Assembly: GCF_001040945.1 (NCBI RefSeq)
Contig: NZ_CP011930.1
Span: forward strand, 5,017,021-5,081,020
Length of the DNA stretch: 64,000 nucleotides
Reading direction: 5' to 3'
DNA from: Herbaspirillum seropedicae
GTDB lineage: Bacteria; Pseudomonadota; Gammaproteobacteria; Burkholderiales; Burkholderiaceae_D
Of this stretch, positions 35,296-43,708 are shown piece after piece. Both the position numbers and the translations under genes were made by a program. The notes beneath the pieces were generated by a model. It was not told the origin of the DNA and searched no databases. It saw only the letters and a list, made by a program, of their open reading frames with translations. Within the stretch, counting starts at the first letter, position 1; every line of letters starts with the position of its first letter.

Positions 35296-35405
35296 TCATG
35301 AGTTTTGACGTCAGCAATATTAATTCATTAGTCACTATTTTTAGAAATCATATTTCACACCCCCTCGCCTAATATGCATGCACATTCTTTCACACGAGGT
35401 ATTCC

Positions 35406-37223
35406 ATGTGCGGCATCGTCGGCGCGGTTGCGCAGCAAAACGTCACCCCCATCCTGCTCGAAGGCTTAAAGCGCCTCGAGTATCGCGGCTATGACTCCTG
35501 CGGCGTAGCGCTGCACGTGGACGGCAAGCTGCAGCGTTCGCGCAGCACCTCGCGCGTGGCTGAACTGCAGCAGCAGATCGCGCAGAGCGGCCTGTCCGGC
35601 TTCACCGGCATCGCCCACACCCGCTGGGCCACGCACGGCGCGCCCGCCACGCACAACGCCCACCCGCACTTCTCGCGCGACCGCATCGCGCTGGTCCACA
35701 ACGGCATCATCGAGAACCACGACGAACTGCGCGCCGAATTGCAGGCCGTCGGTTACGTCTTCGAGAGCCAGACCGACACCGAAGTCATCGCCCACCTGGT
35801 CGACCACATGTATGACGGCGACCTCTTCAACACCGTGCAACAGGCCGTGCGCCGCCTCACCGGCGCGTACGCCATTGCCGTGTTCTGCGCCGACGAACCG
35901 CACCGCGTCGTCGCCGCGCGCCAGGGCTCACCACTGATCGTGGGCGTGGGCGAAGGCCAGAACTTCGTCGCCTCCGACGCCATGGCCCTGGCCGGCACCA
36001 CCGACCAGATCATCTACCTGGAAGAAGGCGACGTCGTCGACCTGCAATTGCAGAAAGTCTGGATCGTCGACGCCGCCGGTCGCCCGGCCGAGCGCGAAGT
36101 GCGCACCGTGCAGGCCTACACCAGCGCGGTCGAACTCGGCCCCTACCAGCACTACATGCAAAAGGAAATCTTCGAGCAGCCGCGCGCCATCGCCGACACC
36201 CTCGAAGGCGTGGTCGGCATCATGCCCGAGCTCTTTGGCGACAAGGCCTACAAGGTCTTCAAGGAGATCGACTCGATCCTGATCCTGGCCTGCGGCACCA
36301 GCTACTACGCCGGCCTGACCGCCAAGTACTGGCTGGAATCGATCGCCAAGATCCCCGTCAACGTCGAGATCGCCAGCGAATACCGTTACCGCGACAGCGT
36401 GCCCAATCCGAAATCGCTGGTGGTGACCATCTCCCAGAGCGGCGAAACCGCCGACACCCTGGCCGCATTGAAGCATGCGCGCAGCCTGGGCATGCAGCAC
36501 ACGCTGACGATCTGCAACGTCGCCACCAGCGCCATGGTGCGCGAATGCGAACTGGCCTACATCACCCGCGCCGGCGTGGAAGTGGGCGTGGCCTCGACCA
36601 AGGCCTTCACGACGCAACTGGCCGCCCTCTTCCTGCTCACGCTGGCGCTGGCCCAGACCCGCGGCCTGCTGACGGAAGAACAGGAAGCCGAGCACCTCAA
36701 GGCCATGCGCCACCTGCCGGCGGCATTGCAGAGCGTGCTGGCGCTGGAGCCGTCCATCGTCGCCTGGGCCGAATCCTTCGCCCGCCGCGAGAACGCCCTG
36801 TTCCTGGGCCGTGGCCTGCATTATCCGATTGCCCTGGAAGGCGCGCTCAAGCTCAAGGAAATCACCTACATCCACGCCGAAGCCTATGCCGCCGGCGAAC
36901 TGAAGCACGGCCCGCTGGCGCTGGTGACGGACCAGATGCCGGTGGTGACCATCGCGCCCAATGACGCGCTGGTGGAAAAGCTCAAGTCCAACATGCAGGA
37001 AGTGCGTGCGCGTGGTGGGCAGTTGTATGTGTTTGCGGATGGTGATTCGCACATCAGCTCGGCAGAGGGACTGCATGTGATCCGTATGCCGGAGCACTAT
37101 GGGGTGTTGTCACCGATCTTGCATGTGGTGCCGCTGCAGTTGCTGTCGTATCACACGGCATTGGCTAGGGGGACGGATGTGGATAAGCCGCGGAATTTGG
37201 CTAAGTCGGTTACGGTGGAGTGA
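35406..37223 (+). CDS. glmS: Glutamine-fructose-6-phosphate aminotransferase
   Basis: This 605-residue enzyme has the N-terminal glutaminase nucleophile Cys2 (MCGIVGAV), the [13 protein letters not shown] segment and two SIS domains ([14 protein letters not shown], then [13 protein letters not shown]), ending LAKSVTVE. It makes glucosamine 6-phosphate, the first step toward UDP-GlcNAc, and so feeds GlmU upstream. From about codon 535 to the stop, codon choice changes from C/G-ending to T/G-ending, right next to the island border. No glmS ribozyme features are expected in this group and none were seen. Confidence 0.96.
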   Translation: MCGIVGAVAQQNVTPILLEGLKRLEYRGYDSCGVALHVDGKLQRSRSTSRVAELQQQIAQSGLSGFTGIAHTRWATHGAPATHNAHPHFSRDRIALVHNGIIENHDELRAELQAVGYVFESQTDTEVIAHLVDHMYDGDLFNTVQQAVRRLTGAYAIAVFCADEPHRVVAARQGSPLIVGVGEGQNFVASDAMALAGTTDQIIYLEEGDVVDLQLQKVWIVDAAGRPAEREVRTVQAYTSAVELGPYQHYMQKEIFEQPRAIADTLEGVVGIMPELFGDKAYKVFKEIDSILILACGTSYYAGLTAKYWLESIAKIPVNVEIASEYRYRDSVPNPKSLVVTISQSGETADTLAALKHARSLGMQHTLTICNVATSAMVRECELAYITRAGVEVGVASTKAFTTQLAALFLLTLALAQTRGLLTEEQEAEHLKAMRHLPAALQSVLALEPSIVAWAESFARRENALFLGRGLHYPIALEGALKLKEITYIHAEAYAAGELKHGPLALVTDQMPVVTIAPNDALVEKLKSNMQEVRARGGQLYVFADGDSHISSAEGLHVIRMPEHYGVLSPILHVVPLQLLSYHTALARGTDVDKPRNLAKSVTVE

Positions 37224-37309
37224 GGGGACTGGGCGGTGGAACTTTTGTTTCGTACAATCAATGTCAGAGATATGCAATTAAAGTCTGAGACAAGTCTTTA
37301 GTACGGCTC

Positions 37310-37359
37310 TAGGATTGAAAATCCTTATGTTGGTGGTTCGATTCCGCCCCGGGCCACCA
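37310..37359 (+). pseudogene. 3' fragment of a tRNA-Phe gene (putative attachment scar)
   Basis: This is 50 nt with a complete 3' tRNA half: anticodon stem and loop with GAA (loop 37315-37321), 5-bp T stem with the T loop TTCGATT (37337-37343), the acceptor 3' strand CCGGGCC, and the encoded ACCA end. The D arm and the matching 5' acceptor strand are absent upstream. A 3' tRNA fragment of this size is what tyrosine-recombinase islands leave on integration into a tRNA gene. The intact gene is not in the window. Confidence 0.75.
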
Positions 37360-37360
37360 A

Positions 37361-37414
37361 GAATGTTCTAAGCAAAACCGCCAGCCCTCGCCGGTTGGCG
37401 TTTTTCATTTCTGG
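37361..37414. repeat. Post-tRNA terminator, copy 1 of an imperfect repeat
   Basis: The sequence directly after the tRNA fragment holds a hairpin with CGCCA / TGGCG arms flanked by A and T runs. A diverged copy (GAATG, CTAAGCAAAA, GGTTGGC, TTTC and TTTCTG in the same order) recurs at 38619-38673. Confidence 0.65.
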
Positions 37415-37437
37415 GACTGAAAATCTTCGGCTTCGAC

Positions 37438-37632
37438 CTATGTTTGCTTTCCGCCTGCCGATTTTTCCTCCTCGCATACCAGCTCTCCCAAGTCCAAAAA
37501 CATCCGCTTCAGGCTCCTTCTTGGCTTCCGAGATTTGACCGCCTCTGCACTTAGCCAAGTGAAAAGTCCGACAGTAAAGTCGTCGAGCGAGCACTTGGGA
37601 GCGCCTTGCTGACTAAGAACATACGCTGACAT
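37438..37632 (-). CDS. Small hypothetical protein behind the DUF4365 gene
   Basis: This 64-residue frame starts at the ATG at 37632, or a GTG at 37647 that would overlap the DUF4365 stop. The protein is mixed, with a basic stretch (KSRKPRRSLKRM) and an acidic, Lys-containing end; no family is recognised. Its position a few bases after the nuclease-like gene suggests co-transcription. It is too short and too poorly supported for a function. Confidence 0.4.
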   Translation of the reverse strand: MSAYVLSQQGAPKCSLDDFTVGLFTWLSAEAVKSRKPRRSLKRMFLDLGELVCEEEKSAGGKQT

Positions 37633-37636
37633 CGAA

Positions 37637-38548
37637 TCATTCTGCACCCTCCAAATAATCCGACACCAACAAAAAAGCTCTTCCCAACTGGTTTAGCCTA
37701 AGCTGCAGCCGATAACAATCGACTTCTCCACTGTCATTTTTGTATGGATAAATCTCCTTCTCTCCAGCAGATTCATATTCAAAACCATTGTCATGGTCGG
37801 CCATTCGAGAGACGACAGAATAGATATCTTGATTGTCCTCACAATTTTCATCATAAAAATCGACATCGATGCTTGCTACCGACCAAGGAAATAGCGTTTC
37901 GACCAACTCCTTCATTGGGCGGTGCATGTAATACTGAAACCACTCTTTGCTTAAAGTCTCGCGTCCGTATTTATCATAGACGTACACTGTCACGTTGCCA
38001 CGTCGCAACCCTTTGTTAACCCAGTCCTCAAGTTCAACAGATACCTTCATGCCCGCCTTAACATGGCGCATTAACGATGCATCGATAGCCAACCTTCGCA
38101 TACGATTCTGAGCAGGAGATCCAGCAAAAACTTTCGCTAAAGCAGCGCGTGTTTTTTTACCTAGTTTATTTTCCTTAGGAATAGCGATGGTCCAGGACTT
38201 CCCCGCGCGACGAACCTTGCCCTCATCAACGAGAACCCAATAGGTCTCATTTTCCTCATCGAAATGCGCAACCAATATGACCGGCAAAGAGTGATTGATC
38301 CAATATTCTAGATGCGTGAGGCTTCCTCGAAACACGTATGCATCTTCACGCTCGACAAAATGGCTTGGCCCCGTTTTAATTTGCAACGCAACTAACTTCC
38401 CGGTCGGCTCGTCCTGTACCAATTCGATATGTGCATCAATTCCCATATCAACTAACGGCTGTTCACGAAAAATCCAACCGAGTTCTTTCAAAACTATTTT
38501 CTGAACTGCATTGACACCAATTTGTTCTTTAGGATCGTACCGTGCCAT
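37637..38548 (-). CDS. DUF4365 domain protein, nuclease-like, probable defence gene
   Basis: The N-terminal part of this 303-residue protein has the DUF4365 pattern. It opens with EQIGVNAVQKIVLKELGW, then GIDAHIEL (Asp38) and, after a short gap, KLVALQIKTG (Gln56, Lys58), matching a PD-(D/E)xK-like nuclease core. The C-terminal half is unrecognised. DUF4365 genes occur mainly in mobile islands and defence loci. The gene is A+T-richer than its surroundings, is bounded by the two repeat copies and shares the strand of the Hachiman genes. It could be a separate single-gene system or an accessory. Confidence 0.75.
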   Translation of the reverse strand: MARYDPKEQIGVNAVQKIVLKELGWIFREQPLVDMGIDAHIELVQDEPTGKLVALQIKTGPSHFVEREDAYVFRGSLTHLEYWINHSLPVILVAHFDEENETYWVLVDEGKVRRAGKSWTIAIPKENKLGKKTRAALAKVFAGSPAQNRMRRLAIDASLMRHVKAGMKVSVELEDWVNKGLRRGNVTVYVYDKYGRETLSKEWFQYYMHRPMKELVETLFPWSVASIDVDFYDENCEDNQDIYSVVSRMADHDNGFEYESAGEKEIYPYKNDSGEVDCYRLQLRLNQLGRAFLLVSDYLEGAE

Positions 38549-38618
38549 TTCATCTTCGCCTTCTTAAATCAGCAACTAGCAATACTTGAATATAAAACCC
38601 CGGAGCGGTCCGCCCCCC

Positions 38619-38673
38619 GAATGCCTAAGCAAAAACGCAAGCCTCCGCGGGTTGGCCTTTTCGTTTCTGAGGG
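38619..38673. repeat. Diverged second copy of the post-tRNA sequence
   Basis: The copy keeps GAATG, CTAAGCAAAA, GGTTGGC, TTTTC and TTTCTG in the same order and spacing as 37361-37414. It is preceded by a C-rich stretch similar to the end of the tRNA T arm (CGGTCCGCCCCC). It separates the DUF4365 gene from hamB and may mark an older insertion boundary. Confidence 0.5.
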
Positions 38674-38704
38674 CACGAATCCATGCTCCGGTCTACTCTC
38701 GGCC

Positions 38705-41278
38705 TTAGGCCGAAGTTTCTAAGCCAATTCGCTTTATCTCGCTAACGATAATGGGAGACAACTTAAGACTCGCACCCTTTAGATTTATTAGCCTACGTTT
38801 GATAGCGACAGCGTCTAAGTCACTTTTCCCTAGCAGGTCTGTCAATTCTCTTGCTGCAATTCTGGATAGCCCTAGCTCCATGCATCCAATCATCGTTCCA
38901 CTGCATGCGCCTAGCTCCAAAAATAAGGGAATAGGCGGAACATCGAGCTCTCGGTCAGGAGATACCACGCCGACGGCATGCTTCAATAGATCAATGTAGC
39001 AACCGATGTATCGCACGTAATGAAACCTCAGCTTATTCTCCACATCATCTAGCACCTTGATAATGGTTTTCCCTGGTTCCGGCTCCTCGTCACCATTCAC
39101 CTCGGCCTTTCTACGCTCATATTGAATTTGGTGTTCTATCATGTCCCTCAAGGAACTCCCCCGCATCCAACTTAAGGCGAACCAGCCAAAGTAATATTGC
39201 TGATTGGTCTCTTTCCCTTCTAAATGGCGGTGAATCAAATCCATGATGGACTCGAGACGTTCTTTGACTTGACCAGACTGCAGCGGATGATGGGGCACAA
39301 GCTGTGCCGTTCCTCCCCTTTTCACCACAGCTAAGAGGACGTCAAACATTGCCTGCTGTCGTAGGGGTGATACAGAGGAATTGCGCTTCAATAGTTCCGG
39401 GGGGAGCATGACCTTGTCCAGATGTTCTCGGATTGCATCACTTATGGAAACGGCGCTTTCCATTGCAATCCCCCTCGTCGCACGCTCAATCGTCTGTTCC
39501 ATGACGCCCTCTTTTGCGTCGATGAATAGTCGTGCAAAAACACTCTCAGCGAAATTCGTATCCTTGGCACCTGAAACATGGTTCTCGTCACGTATGAAAT
39601 CCATCACTTCTGTATGCGAAGTGGTGAAGGCTTTACTCAACGAAGGCGTGACCTCCTTTTGCCTCACCTCTTCAACTGGCTGCCTATCCCATTTTTTATA
39701 TTCAATCAGGAACACGTTGCCGTGTGTGTCCTTAGACAACCTTCCTGCTCGGCCAGCCAAATTCCAGAAATCATCTGGCCCCATTGGCTTTCCCATCCCC
39801 TTCTTTGGATTGCGGATGAAGATATTTCGAGCAGGAAGATTTACTCCCTGTAGCAAAGTCGATGTACAAACCAGATATTTAAGGGCGCCATTGGCAAAGT
39901 ATTCTTCAATAGCCTTCGTGAGGGTGGTCGGCATACTGCCGTAGTGATAGGCAACACCTGACTTAATAGAATCGACAAGTGCATATTGAGGATGGACGTG
40001 TTTCTTAACAAATTCTGAAAGCTCAAGGAGAGCTTCTGTCTGCTTAACAAAATTGTCTTTACCGCCTAAGGCGGCTGCTATTGCCTCCGCCATTTTTTCG
40101 GCAGCAGCTTTTCCTGATGCGTAGACGAGATTTTGCCCTTCGTCTCCAAGGGTCATCACAGCGGTCAGGAAGCGTGCTCCGGCATTTGAAACCGGCTCTC
40201 CTTCCAAGTCCACATTCTCTAGTGCTAATGGCTTCTGGTTTTCGCGATGAAGCGTTAGCTGTAGATGCTGCTTTTTCTTCGCGCTTTTGAAGTTCACATA
40301 GATTAAATTTTGCCGCACTGGACGCAGAGTAGTCTCTACAGATGGCAACTCACCTAATCCCATAAGCGAGCCAATAGAAGCACCACTTCGTGAGCCGGGT
40401 GTTATGAATAAAATCTGCGCTTGGGGTGCTCGTTCATTTACATCCTCGAGACACGATAACAGGAGCATTCCACGCGAGCCATCGGCGATTTGCTGTGCCT
40501 CGTCAACTATCAAGCAATCTAATGCCAGGTCGGCTTCATCCATTGCAGTTCTAAGCCGCTCTTGGGTAAAGACGAAAATGCGCGACTGGGTCGCTGCCAA
40601 TCTTTCGTCTGCACGTGGAATACTGCTGATTACTGGAGGATTCTCGAAGCCCGTGAACGCCTTGATTAAGGATGCATGCACCTCATGAATTAGCGAACGC
40701 GTTGGAACAACATAAGCTATGTCTAACAGGCGGTCCGAATTACCGAGAAGCGACTTCAGATAGAGTTGAATCAAGAACGACTTGCCAGCAGATGTGGGCG
40801 CAGCGATGCTAAGGAATTGCTGCGTTTTTAGCTCATCCCATACATCGGCCTGGAAGTCAGTCAGCAAGATTTCTTTGCCGAGAACCGAAACATAATTCTC
40901 GTCTCGCCGCACCTCCTCACTGAGCTTAAGATTCCAGGGTAACCTCCCATGCGCAAGATTGTTCCCTTTTAGAAAGTCGCTAGCCGGAAAATTCCCCAAC
41001 ATTGCCAAGATGTGCTCGCATACAGCTCGCTGGCTGGTCTCCAAGGGGAGTGTTGCGAGGGCGTATACGATATCTTGAGACAATGTCGAATATTGCTTGC
41101 TTCCAGACTGTGCCAGTATGAGGGCCGACCGCAACAGCTTATTTCGCTCACCTATATCGATGCTGGGAGTTCTTCCCGAGAGGGACGCTAGGCTTTCCTT
41201 TTGCAGCGTCTCATAGGCAATCTGAAATTTCTGGCTGCTAGCTACGCGCTGAGCCAACTGTAAATTGAAGTTACCCAT
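38705..41278 (-). CDS. hamB: HamB helicase of a Hachiman anti-phage system
   Basis: This is an SF2 DExH-type helicase of about 857 residues; the start is set at the ATG at 41278 behind AGGGAA, overlapping hamA by 8 bp. Motifs in order are Walker A APTSAGKSF, motif II VDEAQQIADG, the region TSTLLQGVNLPARN and motif VI NLAGRAGR, as in Ski2-like helicases. The long C-terminal part is helical. In Hachiman, HamB scans DNA and holds the HamA nuclease inactive until it meets abnormal or phage DNA ends. The tight overlap with the DUF1837 gene makes the assignment strong. Confidence 0.88.
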   Translation of the reverse strand: MGNFNLQLAQRVASSQKFQIAYETLQKESLASLSGRTPSIDIGERNKLLRSALILAQSGSKQYSTLSQDIVYALATLPLETSQRAVCEHILAMLGNFPASDFLKGNNLAHGRLPWNLKLSEEVRRDENYVSVLGKEILLTDFQADVWDELKTQQFLSIAAPTSAGKSFLIQLYLKSLLGNSDRLLDIAYVVPTRSLIHEVHASLIKAFTGFENPPVISSIPRADERLAATQSRIFVFTQERLRTAMDEADLALDCLIVDEAQQIADGSRGMLLLSCLEDVNERAPQAQILFITPGSRSGASIGSLMGLGELPSVETTLRPVRQNLIYVNFKSAKKKQHLQLTLHRENQKPLALENVDLEGEPVSNAGARFLTAVMTLGDEGQNLVYASGKAAAEKMAEAIAAALGGKDNFVKQTEALLELSEFVKKHVHPQYALVDSIKSGVAYHYGSMPTTLTKAIEEYFANGALKYLVCTSTLLQGVNLPARNIFIRNPKKGMGKPMGPDDFWNLAGRAGRLSKDTHGNVFLIEYKKWDRQPVEEVRQKEVTPSLSKAFTTSHTEVMDFIRDENHVSGAKDTNFAESVFARLFIDAKEGVMEQTIERATRGIAMESAVSISDAIREHLDKVMLPPELLKRNSSVSPLRQQAMFDVLLAVVKRGGTAQLVPHHPLQSGQVKERLESIMDLIHRHLEGKETNQQYYFGWFALSWMRGSSLRDMIEHQIQYERRKAEVNGDEEPEPGKTIIKVLDDVENKLRFHYVRYIGCYIDLLKHAVGVVSPDRELDVPPIPLFLELGACSGTMIGCMELGLSRIAARELTDLLGKSDLDAVAIKRRLINLKGASLKLSPIIVSEIKRIGLETSA

Positions 41279-42242
41279 GAAGTTCCCTATTGAATTCATC
41301 CCGGAACGACTGCACATCGGGCAGGGGAAGGAAAAATAAATCAACGGCGGCCAGCGAAATCTCGTGCCTTTCTAAGTGAGATTGGGCAGTGCGTAGCTTC
41401 TGGCTTAGACTTTTCCGATAGAGCTCTTTGAAATACTCTTCCGCTTCCTCCACACCCTTTTTAGCCAATTTGTTATAGGCGGCGTAGTCATAGCCAATCA
41501 GAATTGCAAATCTGTCGCTACGACGGTTACCTTCATCTGTATCGTAAGGATGAAGAAAACGAAGAAGGTACTCCTGCAGCTCTTCGGGGAAGCCGTCTAA
41601 ATCTATATTCCCACTGGTAAGCTGAAGCTCATTGTCCATCCGCCCATCTGCATTCTTAGCAAGCCAGCTTATAGATTCGGCAGCGTCTGACATCGCGCTG
41701 GCAAAGGACTCGTGCATTTTTGACTCGCCGAAGAACATCGTCAGCCGCTCGCCATGCTCATCCCACATTGCATGAACGCCGTCGGCCCCATGTATTGGCA
41801 TTGAAGGCGATGTCTTCAAGCGCATCTTCGACAGCACGAGCGGTGCTTTCAGATAATGCTCAATGAAAACGTAAAGCAGTAGTTCCCCACCTTCACCTGA
41901 CCGACTACTGGACTCCTTTGTTTTGATGAACAGAGCCTTCGCCCAGTCGGCAAGGTCTTCTGTTTCGCGAGCGTCATATGTACTCAGCCGATCTTTCTCT
42001 TTTGCTCTACGACGCTGCAGCTTGGTGGCGCAAAAACCGGTAATTTCTCTCATGAGCATTTTCACCAACTCAGCAACCGATGGCTTCCCGCCCTTGAACG
42101 CCGGATACAAGAAATGGGCCGAAACCAGAGGCAGGCCCTCCTCGTGAACACTACAATTTTTTATCCTTGCATCAACATTCCGACGCCCCAATAAGTTATC
42201 AAAATGTCTACCAGGTTGATGCTCATCAACATGCACTGTCAT
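41271..42242 (-). CDS. hamA: HamA nuclease (DUF1837) of a Hachiman anti-phage system
   Basis: This 323-residue protein matches the HamA/DUF1837 pattern: GEGGELLLYVFIEHYL, then KAPLVLSKMRLKT, GADGVH (Asp154) and FFGESKMH (Glu173 and Lys175). These form a D-ExK nuclease active site. HamA is the effector that degrades DNA when released by the HamB helicase. The gene is first in the two-gene unit. Its promoter and first codons are crowded with GTTGATG/CATCAAC repeats. Codon use is A+T-richer than the backbone, indicating transfer. Confidence 0.88.
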   Translation of the reverse strand: MTVHVDEHQPGRHFDNLLGRRNVDARIKNCSVHEEGLPLVSAHFLYPAFKGGKPSVAELVKMLMREITGFCATKLQRRRAKEKDRLSTYDARETEDLADWAKALFIKTKESSSRSGEGGELLLYVFIEHYLKAPLVLSKMRLKTSPSMPIHGADGVHAMWDEHGERLTMFFGESKMHESFASAMSDAAESISWLAKNADGRMDNELQLTSGNIDLDGFPEELQEYLLRFLHPYDTDEGNRRSDRFAILIGYDYAAYNKLAKKGVEEAEEYFKELYRKSLSQKLRTAQSHLERHEISLAAVDLFFLPLPDVQSFRDEFNRELHG

Positions 42243-42291
42243 TCGTGAAGTTCCCCTTGCAGAATTTGCATCAACGTCCCCACGTTGATGC
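42169..42291. promoter_or_regulatory. Cluster of GTTGATG/CATCAAC repeats at the hamA start
   Basis: A perfect 10-bp inverted repeat, GCATCAACGT-CCCC-ACGTTGATGC (42268-42291), lies 25 bp upstream of the hamA start. A second pair, GTTGATG-CT-CATCAAC (42215-42230), and a single GCATCAAC (42169-42176) lie within the first codons. This may be an operator or a leader hairpin; no regulator gene is next to it. Confidence 0.5.
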
Positions 42292-43231
42292 CCAATGTCG
42301 AGCTTACAACTTAACTAAACTTTACCGTTCTACGGCACTTTTGTTAATTATTCTTAGGCAAGAATTTGCAATAATTTTTGACTTCTTTTCATCAGAACTG
42401 CATGTCCCTATAAGAAAGGACAAATTCATTAATGATTCCTCACGACCGCATACGTTGCCACTCCACAACTTTAATGGGTGCCTGATCGGAAGAAGACCCT
42501 ACTGCACCATGAAGAAATTGTGACAGAGGACCCAAAACGACCATTACTATTGCGTGGTCGACCGTGTCAAGAAGGAAAATGAGACCTTGGGCATGCAGCC
42601 AGGACAGGCGGCTTCGTGCCACACCTTTTACGTCCACCATGAAAAAAACCACAGGTGCGGGCTTGAAAGGACTACTTGTGATACGCCTTGAGGTGCTGGG
42701 TCGTCCTTAAATGGTCGAGCAGATGCGCTTCAATTGCGATTGCGCGAAGCGGTTGGCAGTACCGGCACCGCAACCTCCTCCGCCGCGACCATATTGCGAC
42801 CGGCGTCAGGCTTATAGACCGTTACCGGCGATGCGCTGTTCGGCGCCTCCTTCTTTCCTCACGCTCACGGCGCTCATGCTCGCTCGGAAATGGTCGCCCA
42901 TCGAGAGTGCACTCATAGTCTGCTTCGGCTTCTTTTTTACTCTTGGTCATTTTCAAGTCGCTATGTGTAGGTCCTAGAAAGACCCCGGCCGCTGAGGCGT
43001 ATTACACGCCGCAGCACCGGATACCAATGATGCGTAGGAATTGCCGAGCACCCGAGGACGGTCTTAGGCCGCAAGCCAATACATGCTGATCAGATTTTCA
43101 TGTAACGCCTGCATCTGACAAAACAAGCATGCCGCTAATTCGCCCATGCTCCTCTCATGAAAATCACGACTCAGATATCACCACTGCAACCTCTTGATGC
43201 GCACGCACCGCCCATCACCTCGCCGCCACAA
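42292..43231. other. Island debris with no recognisable complete gene
   Basis: About 0.9 kb of mixed composition: A+T-rich to about 42700, then G+C-rich. Short open frames occur on both strands but none shows a known domain. There is a hairpin near 42992-43016 (GCTG-A-GGCGT and complement). It looks like eroded mobile DNA and probably contains the right border of the island. Confidence 0.5.
42822..42950 (-). CDS. Possible very small charged protein of 42 residues, doubtful
   Basis: An ATG at 42950 opens a 42-codon frame starting MTKSKKEAEADYECTLDG and ending in a run of Glu and Arg. The composition looks protein-like, but the ribosome binding site is weak and no family is recognised. Confidence 0.2.
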   Translation of the reverse strand: MTKSKKEAEADYECTLDGRPFPSEHERREREERRRRRTAHRR

Positions 43232-43687
43232 TCAAGCTAACGGCAACACAAACCATTGCCCAACTGAAAGCCTGCGCCAAGGAAGCCGGCGTATGATGCC
43301 CCCAGCCAGACTGAAAAACACGCTACCAGTAACCGCCACCCCAAGCACAGCGTTAATCTGCAAAGCGGAATTCACAATCCCCGCCACCATGCCGGCACCG
43401 CCTGTCGGTGCACAATCGATCAACGATCGCACCAGCGTCGGAACCGCGATCCCCTGGCCGAAGCCGATCAACCACAGCGCGACCACAACATCAAAAAGGG
43501 CGGGCGCTTGCCCAGCGGGCGTAGTAGCCACCACTGCACTGAGCACCAGCGCGCCAACAATCTCAAGCGCCATCCCCAATACGAGCACCCATTGCCCAAA
43601 CCGACGCGTCGCAGCGGGTGTCGTCAGTGGGCCGACGAAGAAACCCAAGCCGCAAGGAACGAACCATGCCCGCAGCCTGATCCGAAA
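43232..43687 (-). pseudogene. C-terminal fragment of an MFS drug-efflux transporter
   Basis: About 150 codons encode the last helices of an EmrB/QacA-type MFS transporter (WFVPCGLGFFVGPLTTP, then GFGQGIAVPTLVRS and GMVAGIVNSALQ). The remaining two thirds of the gene is missing: upstream the frame is closed by a stop at 43688-43690 and the mechanosensitive channel gene begins its 3' end at 43709. It is most likely a backbone gene cut during island insertion or deletion. Confidence 0.75.
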
Positions 43688-43708
43688 TCATCAGCAACGA
43701 CGATGATG

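Noticed and set aside
37240..37359. A complete tRNA gene at the island border
   Set aside because: Only the 3' half folds. No GGCCCGG 5' acceptor strand or D arm exists at the right distance upstream.
37637..38548. DUF4365 gene as a known third component of Hachiman
   Set aside because: Hachiman is a two-gene system, and this gene is separated from hamB by a repeat and a gap. It is treated as a separate cassette.
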